Of a stretch of 10,841 bases of DNA, positions 5,427-10,841 are shown piece by piece (the stretch's first letter is position 1; each line of letters begins with the position of its first letter). Under the pieces are notes generated by a model. It had not been told where the DNA came from, made no database searches, and saw only the letters and a list, made by a program, of their open reading frames with translations. Origin of the DNA: QZKY01 sp964488675 (GTDB lineage Bacteria > Pseudomonadota > Gammaproteobacteria > Burkholderiales > Burkholderiaceae_D); contig CAZAWA010000074.1 of NCBI GenBank assembly GCA_964488675.1, forward strand, positions 1-10,841, written 5' to 3'. The position numbers and the translations under genes are program-made.

Positions 5427-6467
5427 ATGCCCCCCATTCCAACTACCATCCTCACCGGTTTTCTGGGCGCCGGCAAGACCACTCTTCTGAACCGCATTCT
5501 GCAGGAGGATCACGGCCAGAGAATTGCCGTCATAGAAAACGAGTTCGGCCAGGAGAATATCGACAGCGCAATCCTGGTTCAGGACAGTGCGGAACAGATT
5601 GTCGAAATGAGCAACGGCTGCATTTGCTGCACCGTGCGCGGTGACTTGATTCAGGCGCTGGTCAGTCTTGTGGAAAGGCGGAAGTCCGGTGAGTTATCTT
5701 TTGACCGCATCATGATCGAAACCACCGGGCTGGCCGATCCGGGGCCTGTGGTGCAAACCTTTTTCATGGACGACTCGGTCGCCCGGCACTACCTCATCGA
5801 CGCCGTCATCACCGTGGTCGATGCCGTGCACGGCATGCAGCAGCTTGACCACAACGAGGAGGCGCGCCGTCAGGCCGGCTTCGCCGATCGGCTGCTGCTT
5901 TCCAAATCAGACCTTGCCACACCCTCCCAACTGACCGCGCTGACCTTGCGGCTCAAGCGCATCAACCCGCGCGCGCGCATCATCACCGCCGACTTCGGAA
6001 GGGTGCCGCTGACCGAAGTCATCGACCTGCGCGGATTCAATCTGAACGACCAGATCGACATCGATCCGGAACCGGGCGTCGAACCCGCGCATGACGAAAC
6101 GCACTCTGGCTGCAGTTGCGCCGGGTGCGGACACGATCATGCCGTCCGCGCCGGTCATGCGCACCACACCGAAGACATCGCCGCCTTTACCTTCTCCAGC
6201 GCGCAGGCTTTCGACAGCGTCCTGCTGGAGGAGTTCCTCAGCGCGATGATTCAGGTTTATGGCCAGCAGATGTTGCGCTACAAAGGCGTCCTGAACATTG
6301 CCGGCGCTGACCGCAAGGTGGTCTTTCAGGGCGTGCATCAACTGATGGGCAGCGACATGGGTGCCCTCTGGGGAAATGAGGAAGTTCGCAGGAGCAAGAT
6401 GGTTTTTATCGGCATGAATCTGCCCAAAGACACATTCTTTCGTGGACTTGAGCATTGTTTGGTATAA
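5427..6467 (+). CDS. COG0523 (G3E/CobW) GTPase, putative zinc chaperone
   Basis: A 346-residue G3E-family GTPase thought to deliver metal ions, in this subgroup often zinc, to target proteins in the cytoplasm. Seen: Walker A GFLGAGKTTLL (11-21), ENEFGQENID (38-47), the metal-binding CxCC motif GCICC (64-68), ETTGLADPGPV (98-108), SKSD (159-162, the base-recognition motif, NKxD in most GTPases), a linker rich in His and Cys (222-247: ten such residues, among them CSCAGCGHDH) and the CobW C-terminal domain (about 251-341). I chose the ATG at 5427 because the family starts just before the P-loop. An in-frame ATG at 5376 would add 17 residues and overlap the regulator by 29 bases; neither start has a strong ribosome-binding site. 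The gap to the Fur-family gene is 22 bases, so an operon is likely. The metal served cannot be read from sequence. Confidence 0.92.
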   Translation: MPPIPTTILTGFLGAGKTTLLNRILQEDHGQRIAVIENEFGQENIDSAILVQDSAEQIVEMSNGCICCTVRGDLIQALVSLVERRKSGELSFDRIMIETTGLADPGPVVQTFFMDDSVARHYLIDAVITVVDAVHGMQQLDHNEEARRQAGFADRLLLSKSDLATPSQLTALTLRLKRINPRARIITADFGRVPLTEVIDLRGFNLNDQIDIDPEPGVEPAHDETHSGCSCAGCGHDHAVRAGHAHHTEDIAAFTFSSAQAFDSVLLEEFLSAMIQVYGQQMLRYKGVLNIAGADRKVVFQGVHQLMGSDMGALWGNEEVRRSKMVFIGMNLPKDTFFRGLEHCLV

Positions 6468-6477
6468 ACTCCATTGC

Positions 6478-6506
6478 TTGACGCTTTTCGGATGGTCTCA
6501 GATACT
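6478..6506 (+). promoter_or_regulatory. Candidate sigma-70 promoter of dksA
   Basis: TTGACG (6478-6483) and GATACT (6501-6506) are separated by 17 bases, about 130 bases before the dksA start. A second possible -10, TACAAT (6530-6535), has no -35 at a good distance. Placed by consensus match only. Confidence 0.4.
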
Positions 6507-6623
6507 GGCGCATGAGCCATATTTGCCGTTACAATTTGTTCCGGCTTCCATTACACGCCAGGCGACAAGGCCACAAAGCCGCCTCTAGGCTGACGGCAAC
6601 GCCGGACACTCAACCCGATGTAT

Positions 6624-6630
6624 AGAAGGA
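6624..6630 (+). promoter_or_regulatory. Ribosome-binding site of dksA
   Basis: AGAAGGA stands seven bases before the GTG at 6638 and supports that codon as the start. Confidence 0.7.
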
Positions 6631-6637
6631 ACGCGAA

Positions 6638-7096
6638 GTGAATACGAAAACCAAGAAATCGACACCCAGCGCCAAGCCGGCAGAAGGCGCTCCGCTCACC
6701 GAAGCGCAAGTCCTCAAGATGAGTGAAAAGGATTACATGAACGCAGCCCAAAGAGCCTTTTTCAAGGGCCGGCTGCAACAGCTCGAAAAAGACCTGATCC
6801 GAAACGCGGGCGAAACCACCGAGCATCTGCGCGAAACGACTCTCGTGCCCGACCCGGCCGACCGCGCCACCATCGAGGAAGAGCATGCGCTGGAATTGCG
6901 CACCCGCGACCGCGAGCGCAAGTTGCTGAAGAAAGTTCAGCAATCGATCGCCAGCATCGACTCGGGTGATTATGGCTGGTGTGTTGAAACCGGAGAGCCG
7001 ATTGGCGTGCAACGGCTCCTGGCGCGCCCGACGGCAACCTTGTCCCTGGAGGCGCAACAGCGCCGCGAACTCAAGCAAAAATTGTACGGCGAATAA
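6638..7096 (+). CDS. dksA: RNA polymerase-binding factor DksA, zinc-finger-less type
   Basis: DksA binds in the secondary channel of RNA polymerase and, with ppGpp, mediates the stringent response. The 152-residue protein has a disordered Lys/Ala-rich N-terminus, a coiled coil (about 35-108) whose tip carries DPADRA (Asp72, Asp75, Ala77, the residues needed for activity in E. coli), and a C-terminal globular part. The four zinc cysteines of E. coli DksA are Cys115, Thr118, Ser136 and Ala139 here (GWCVETGEPIG and ATLSLEAQ), so zinc cannot be held in the usual way. Such versions are known as zinc-independent DksA; Pseudomonas DksA2 is the studied case and is induced by zinc shortage. I recall similar sequences as the ordinary DksA of alpha- and betaproteobacteria, so it may be the main copy. 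It lies 170 bases after the GTPase and probably has its own promoter. Confidence 0.93.
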   Translation: MNTKTKKSTPSAKPAEGAPLTEAQVLKMSEKDYMNAAQRAFFKGRLQQLEKDLIRNAGETTEHLRETTLVPDPADRATIEEEHALELRTRDRERKLLKKVQQSIASIDSGDYGWCVETGEPIGVQRLLARPTATLSLEAQQRRELKQKLYGE

Positions 7097-7108
7097 GCCA
7101 ATAGCTAA

Positions 7109-7126
7109 CAGGCAATTAATTGCCTG
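7109..7126. promoter_or_regulatory. Perfect 18-bp palindrome after dksA
   Basis: CAGGCAATT and AATTGCCTG are exact reverse complements with no spacer, 13 bases after the dksA stop. No T run follows, so an intrinsic terminator is unlikely. The right half overlaps a possible -35, TTGCCT, which makes an operator plausible. Confidence 0.45.
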
Positions 7127-7147
7127 AATGGCAGGATGTGCGATAAT
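7120..7147 (+). promoter_or_regulatory. Candidate promoter of the small gene at 7210
   Basis: TTGCCT (7120-7125) and GATAAT (7142-7147) are 16 bases apart, some 60 bases upstream of the next start. The -10 matches 5 of 6 consensus bases and the -35 matches 4 of 6. Confidence 0.4.
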
Positions 7148-7209
7148 GGCGGGGACGAAAGTGTCGCCGTTCGATACCTTCGGTACGCATTAACGAAACT
7201 AGGAAAGTC

Positions 7210-7599
7210 GTGGCCTTGTTTTCAATTTTTGGCAAAAAGACCCGTCAACCCGATTCTCCCGAAGCGGGCAACGAAGCGCCGGTTGAACAATCGGCGCAGG
7301 CTCCTGTGACGACGCAAGCCGAAGATGCCATCGGGCGTGAGCCGGGTAGCCAGAAATCGCAGCGCGACATAGCGCGCATGACCGCAGAAAAAATCGATGC
7401 CATCGAATCCGAAATCGCTCGCGACATCCTGAAAGCGCCAAAACCAAAAGCAGGGGAAGTTCCCGAGGGGGCGTCTGCTCAGACGCCTGCCGATGACAGG
7501 CCATCCCCGGAGTACGCGCCGACCAACCTGTTCCACACTACACTCATCCGCGTGGACAAGGAAACCATGATCCTCTTCAAGGAAGACATGGACGAATGA
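7210..7599 (+). CDS. Small hypothetical protein, acidic and mostly disordered
   Basis: A 129-residue protein of unknown function. The GTG start is preceded by TAGGA at 7200-7204, five bases away, which supports real translation. Seen: a hydrophobic-basic start MALFSIFGKKTRQ, a Glu/Gln/Ala/Pro-rich low-complexity stretch (about 14-45), a charged helix QRDIARMTAEKIDAIESEIA (50-69), a Pro-rich linker, and a C-terminal segment LFHTTLIRVDKETMILFKED. No cysteine, no signal peptide, no membrane helix. The start and the KIDAIESE helix remind me of the N-terminal part of longer STAS-domain proteins of Oxalobacteraceae, recalled from memory only. If that is right, this copy ends before the STAS domain, and I see no continuation in any frame up to rlpA. 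It stands alone between dksA and the convergent rlpA. Confidence 0.65.
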   Translation: MALFSIFGKKTRQPDSPEAGNEAPVEQSAQAPVTTQAEDAIGREPGSQKSQRDIARMTAEKIDAIESEIARDILKAPKPKAGEVPEGASAQTPADDRPSPEYAPTNLFHTTLIRVDKETMILFKEDMDE

Positions 7600-7733
7600 T
7601 GCGCCGCCACGGTGTCATGCACATCAGAACCCGCGCTTGATTCCCATTCCAGATCATTTGTGGTGCAACGGCAGGCCGCGGATAGTAACAGCAAGACGAA
7701 GCCCGCAATGCGGCGAATGGTTTTGAAATAAAA
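7600..7733. other. Convergent gap between the small ORF and rlpA
   Basis: This 134-base gap separates two converging genes, where a bidirectional terminator would be expected. Only a short dyad, CCGCA/TGCGG (7703-7713), is seen, with a loose TTTT ten bases later. I do not call a terminator. Confidence 0.4.
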
Positions 7734-8732
7734 TCACTCCCGTTGCACAACTATCGGTCTGGATGCCCCGGAATCGCCGACCTGCTGCGCGGCTTCAGCC
7801 GCCTTTTCACGGCTGGAAAACGGGCCAGCCATGAGGCGGTAATGGATGCCGTTCTGGACAACCACCAGCGGCGGCAGCCTGTTTTTCCAGGCAAAGCCAT
7901 ACTGCGCGCGCATGGCTTCCGCATTGTCTGCCTGCGAGAACGCGCCAAGCTGAATGTAATATCCGGACAAAGCAGGTGCCGCCCGGGAGGTGGCATTGCT
8001 TTCGTCAAACAGCGCATCGGGCAAAACCGGGTATTTGTCAGTGCTTTGATCCGATAGTCTGGTGGATGCCAGCGTCACGGGCACCGCACTTGGTTCGGTC
8101 ATGCGCCGCTTCTGGGCGAGGCGCTCAATCTCATCCGGCAACAGATGCTCGACCTCCAGCATGCCGCTACCTCTTCCCAGATAGCCCAGCTTCAGGGCGG
8201 CGGTATAGGACAGATCGATGATGCGCTCAGAGTGAAAGGGGCCGCGATCGTTGACGCGCACAATGATCTGCTTGCCATTGTCGAGATTGGTGACTCGCGC
8301 ATAGGACGGGATCGGTAGCGTCGGATGCGCCGCCGTCATCCTGAACATGTCATAGATTTCGCCGTTGGCGGTTTTGTTGCCGTGGAATTTCTTGCCGTAC
8401 CAGCTGCCGACACCGCGCTGCCTGAATGGACGATTGTCCGTGATCGGCGTGTAACTCTTGCCAAATACCGTATACGGACGGCTGGTTCCGCTTGCATACG
8501 GTTCGACACGGGGTTCGGCGTCGGGAGTGTGCTCCAGCCCGGATGGAATCTGGTCGGCTGGGCCATCATCCTTGTAATACCCGCCGCGACCCGAGCTGGC
8601 TGCCGGAAGCAACGGAACACTGCCAGACGCGTATGGCGCATTCGATTTCCTCGGCGAACTGCCGCAGCCTGCAATCAACAATGCCATCACACATCCGGCC
8701 AGCCACCCCAGACGCAACGCCGCTGTCCGCAT
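7734..8732 (-). CDS. rlpA: Septal ring lytic transglycosylase, RlpA family lipoprotein
   Basis: RlpA is an outer-membrane lipoprotein; the Pseudomonas enzyme cleaves glycan strands lacking stem peptides during division. Seen in 332 residues: a signal peptide with lipobox LIAGC (lipid-bearing Cys23), a Pro/Ser-rich linker, a double-psi beta-barrel domain (about 105-195) with GSWYGKKFHGNKTANGE, MTAAHPTLP and VNDRGPF, and a C-terminal SPOR domain (about 256-330) that binds denuded glycan. Glu125, His136 and Asp162 fit the residues required in Pseudomonas RlpA. I chose the ATG at 8732 because AGGAG lies five bases upstream and the signal peptide then begins correctly; an ATG at 8777 would overlap rodA. 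It is the last gene of the minus-strand mrdA-rodA-rlpA run, 41 bases after rodA. Confidence 0.94.
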   Translation of the reverse strand: MRTAALRLGWLAGCVMALLIAGCGSSPRKSNAPYASGSVPLLPAASSGRGGYYKDDGPADQIPSGLEHTPDAEPRVEPYASGTSRPYTVFGKSYTPITDNRPFRQRGVGSWYGKKFHGNKTANGEIYDMFRMTAAHPTLPIPSYARVTNLDNGKQIIVRVNDRGPFHSERIIDLSYTAALKLGYLGRGSGMLEVEHLLPDEIERLAQKRRMTEPSAVPVTLASTRLSDQSTDKYPVLPDALFDESNATSRAAPALSGYYIQLGAFSQADNAEAMRAQYGFAWKNRLPPLVVVQNGIHYRLMAGPFSSREKAAEAAQQVGDSGASRPIVVQRE

Positions 8733-8737
8733 CAGCG

Positions 8738-8742
8738 CTCCT
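8738..8742 (-). promoter_or_regulatory. Ribosome-binding site of rlpA
   Basis: AGGAG on the minus strand, five bases before the ATG at 8732. It fixes the rlpA start inside the rodA-rlpA gap. Confidence 0.75.
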
Positions 8743-8773
8743 TTTATCCGTATTCCACGACCCCTGCCAAAAA

Positions 8774-9886
8774 TCAAGTCTGCACCAGCTTGCGGTGCCG
8801 CTGTATGCTCATCAGTATACCGGTGCCCAGCCCCAGCGTCACCAGCGCAGTGCCACCGTAGCTCATGAACGGCAAGGGCACGCCAACCACCGGCAAAATG
8901 CCGCTGACCATCCCCATATTGACAAAGGCGTAGGTAAAAAACATCAGGGTAATCGCCCCTGCCAGCAAACGGGTGAAAATCGTCGGCGCGACCGAAGCAA
9001 TCATGATTCCGCGCCCGATCAGCAGCAAGTACAGGGTCAGCAAAACCAGATTGCCGATCAAACCGAATTCCTCCGAATAAACCGCAAAAATGAAATCTGT
9101 CGTGCGCTCCGGGATGAATTCCAGGTGGGACTGCGTACCCTGCAGCCAGCCTTTGCCGAACCAGCCGCCGGATCCGACCGCGATCGTGGATTGGATGATG
9201 TGAAAACCTTTGCCCAGCGGGTCGGACGACGGGTCAAGCAGCGTTATCACCCGGTGCCGCTGGTAATCATGCAAAATGGTCCAAATTAACGGCAAGCTGC
9301 CAATTCCGGCGAGTGTCAGTCCAAGCAGCGCTTTCCACGACAGACCGGCCAGAAATATGACATAAAAGCCGGTGGCCATCACCAGCAATCCGGTCCCCAA
9401 ATCTGGCTGCTTAATAATCAGCCCAACAGGAATGGTCAGCAGCGCGCCGGCTATCAGAAATTCCTGCCATCGCAGCACCCCTTCGCGCTTCTGGAAGAAC
9501 CACGCCAGCATCATGGGCATCGCAATTTTCATGATTTCAGACGGCTGAATCACCATGCCGACATTCAGCCAGCGGCGCGCACCCTTCTTGACGATCCCAA
9601 ACAGAAATACCGCCACCAGCAGAGCCACGCCTATCGTATAGACGGGAACAGCAAATCGCTCCATCGTCTGCGGCGGAATTCTCGCGGCAACCCACATCAC
9701 CACAACAGCCACCGCGATGTTGCGCAGCTGGCCCTGCACGCGGCCGGGAAAATCAATCCCGGCGGAATACAGCGTCACCAGTCCTGCCAGCAGAATAAAA
9801 AATACAATCCAGGCCAGTGGACCGTCTATCACCTCGAGCCACGGTCTCACAATGCGCCGGATAGTATTTCTGTCGAATTTTTCCAT
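8774..9886 (-). CDS. rodA: Peptidoglycan glycosyltransferase RodA (SEDS family)
   Basis: RodA polymerises lipid II into glycan strands in the elongasome, paired with PBP2. The 370-residue inner-membrane protein has about ten hydrophobic segments, from WIVFFILLAGLVTLYSAG near the start to the last helix near 345-361. Seen: ARRWLNVGMVIQPSEIMKIA (103-122), KQPDLGTGLL (159-168), the long periplasmic loop with DPSSDPLGKGFHIIQS and GSGGWFGKGWLQGTQSHLEF, then PERTTDFIFAVYSEEFG (259-275) holding Asp264, which corresponds to the catalytic Asp262 of E. coli RodA, and LPFMSYGG (338-345). Length matches the family. It starts 22 bases after the mrdA stop, in the same direction. The ribosome-binding site is weak, so translational coupling to mrdA is plausible. 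MreBCD would be expected upstream of mrdA. Confidence 0.96.
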   Translation of the reverse strand: MEKFDRNTIRRIVRPWLEVIDGPLAWIVFFILLAGLVTLYSAGIDFPGRVQGQLRNIAVAVVVMWVAARIPPQTMERFAVPVYTIGVALLVAVFLFGIVKKGARRWLNVGMVIQPSEIMKIAMPMMLAWFFQKREGVLRWQEFLIAGALLTIPVGLIIKQPDLGTGLLVMATGFYVIFLAGLSWKALLGLTLAGIGSLPLIWTILHDYQRHRVITLLDPSSDPLGKGFHIIQSTIAVGSGGWFGKGWLQGTQSHLEFIPERTTDFIFAVYSEEFGLIGNLVLLTLYLLLIGRGIMIASVAPTIFTRLLAGAITLMFFTYAFVNMGMVSGILPVVGVPLPFMSYGGTALVTLGLGTGILMSIQRHRKLVQT

Positions 9887-9908
9887 GGTAGCCGTCAGTT
9901 ATCCCGGG

Positions 9909-10841
9909 TCAGTCTGCATTCCCCAGCGTTTCCTCACCCTCTTTGGGCCCGCCGTCTGCTTCTGATTCAGCCTTCATTTCCGCCGCCGGTCGCGTCACCG
10001 TTGAATCATCCTTCGGAACCGGCGTCCTGTCCTTGTCCTGGGGCCTCTTCCCGAGCAGGTAATAATCCAGCGCCTTCTTCACGATGGGGGCTGCAGCTGT
10101 AGCGCCAAACCCGCCATTTTCGACAATGACCGCGATGGCAATGCGCGGCTTGTCGGCCGGGGCAAACGCGATGTACAGTGAGTGATCGCGATTTCGCTCC
10201 GCCACTTTTTTCGCGTCGTACTTCTCGTTTTGCTTCATGCCGATCACCTGAGCCGTGCCCGTCTTCCCGGCTGACACATATCCTGCCTGGGCAAAAACGC
10301 CTGCCGAGGTGCCCTCCTTGGTGACGCCCACCATTGCCTGCTTGACTAACTCGATATGTTCAGGCTTGATGTTTATCCGGTAGCTTTCCTTTGGAACCGT
10401 CAGCGTTCGCTCGCGCGTCACGCTGTCTTCAATGGCCTTGACCAGATGGGGTTTCATCACCACGCCATCATTGGCGATGATGGCGGTCGCCTGCGCCAGT
10501 TGAAGCGGCGTGAAGGAGTTATACCCCTGCCCAATGCCCAGAGAAATCGTTTCCCCGGCATACCACTTCTGCTGCCCAGGCGTCTTGTAGGTTTTCTTTT
10601 TCCACTCGGTCGACGGCAACACGCCGCTGCGCTCATGATCCAGATCGATGCCGGTCTTTTGCCCGAAACCGAAGGGCTTCATGAAATCGTGCATGGCATC
10701 AACGCCCAGATCGTTCGCCAGCGTGTAATAGTAGATGTCGCAGGATTGCACGATGGACTTGTACATATCGACCATGCCATGGCCACCCACCTTGTCGTCG
10801 CGAAAGCGGTGGTTGCCGAGAATGTAGTACCCCGGGTCGGC
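9909..10841 (-). CDS. mrdA: Penicillin-binding protein 2 (MrdA), C-terminal part
   Basis: PBP2 is the transpeptidase of the elongasome, an inner-membrane protein with a periplasmic domain and partner of RodA. The window holds the last 310 codons; the frame stays open to the window edge, so the GTG at 10790 is not the start. Seen: SCDIYYYTLANDLG (the SxN-type motif, SxD in E. coli PBP2), GIDLDHERSGVLP, SLGIGQGYNSFTPLQLAQA, then AGKTGTAQVIG with the KTG triad, RDHSLYIAFAPADKPRIA and ENGGFG. The serine of SxxK lies beyond the edge. After the domain there is a charged, probably disordered tail of about 45 residues rich in Lys, Asp, Glu and Pro, which E. coli PBP2 does not share in sequence. Confidence 0.95.
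   Translation of the reverse strand, partial: ADPGYYILGNHRFRDDKVGGHGMVDMYKSIVQSCDIYYYTLANDLGVDAMHDFMKPFGFGQKTGIDLDHERSGVLPSTEWKKKTYKTPGQQKWYAGETISLGIGQGYNSFTPLQLAQATAIIANDGVVMKPHLVKAIEDSVTRERTLTVPKESYRINIKPEHIELVKQAMVGVTKEGTSAGVFAQAGYVSAGKTGTAQVIGMKQNEKYDAKKVAERNRDHSLYIAFAPADKPRIAIAVIVENGGFGATAAAPIVKKALDYYLLGKRPQDKDRTPVPKDDSTVTRPAAEMKAESEADGGPKEGEETLGNAD

Noticed and set aside
5907..6455. 182-codon minus-strand frame opposite the GTPase
   Set aside because: The plus strand encodes a complete G3E GTPase with all motifs; the opposite frame has none.
7699..7724. Possible terminator between the small ORF and rlpA
   Set aside because: The stem is only five base pairs with a one-base centre and the T run is ten bases away.
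8492..9289. 265-codon plus-strand frame across rlpA and rodA
   Set aside because: Both genes beneath it are unmistakable on the minus strand; the frame spans their junction and is rich in Arg, His and Gln as expected of a shadow.

Overview
The window looks like core chromosome of a betaproteobacterium, probably Burkholderiales and possibly close to Oxalobacteraceae. The pointers are the gene order pyrB-pyrC', DUF484-xerC, a Fur-type regulator with a G3E GTPase and a cysteine-poor DksA, and mrdA-rodA-rlpA; the moderately high GC and the protein sequences agree. The genus cannot be fixed from the sequence alone.

Layout. 1-1779 (+): the 3' part of pyrB (aspartate carbamoyltransferase) followed by a dihydroorotase-like gene that has lost almost all metal ligands, so it is probably the structural PyrC' subunit. 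1780-2029: a 243-bp non-coding element with 21-bp terminal inverted repeats and nested hairpins, wedged between the 3' ends of pyrC' and apaH. 2026-2844 (-): apaH. 2845-3264: a largely gene-free divergent region with an AT-rich stretch and a perfect 25-bp dyad. 3265-4918 (+): a DUF484 protein and xerC. 4922-6467 (+): a Fur-family regulator and a COG0523 (G3E) GTPase. 6638-7096 (+): dksA of the type without a zinc finger. 7210-7599 (+): a small unrecognised protein. 7734-10841 (-): rlpA, rodA and the 3' part of mrdA (PBP2), read in the order mrdA-rodA-rlpA.

How the genes work together. PyrB and PyrC' would form one aspartate carbamoyltransferase complex of pyrimidine synthesis, with catalytic dihydroorotase encoded elsewhere. 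XerC resolves chromosome dimers. The regulator, the GTPase with a metal-binding linker and the zinc-free DksA together suggest a response to zinc limitation. PBP2 and RodA are the transpeptidase and glycosyltransferase of the elongasome, and RlpA is a septal/peptidoglycan lytic lipoprotein.

No RNA genes, CRISPR arrays, phage genes or transposase genes were seen. The least ordinary feature is the inverted-repeat element at the pyrC'/apaH junction. Most other points of interest concern lost metal sites in otherwise familiar proteins, and dyads in promoter regions.
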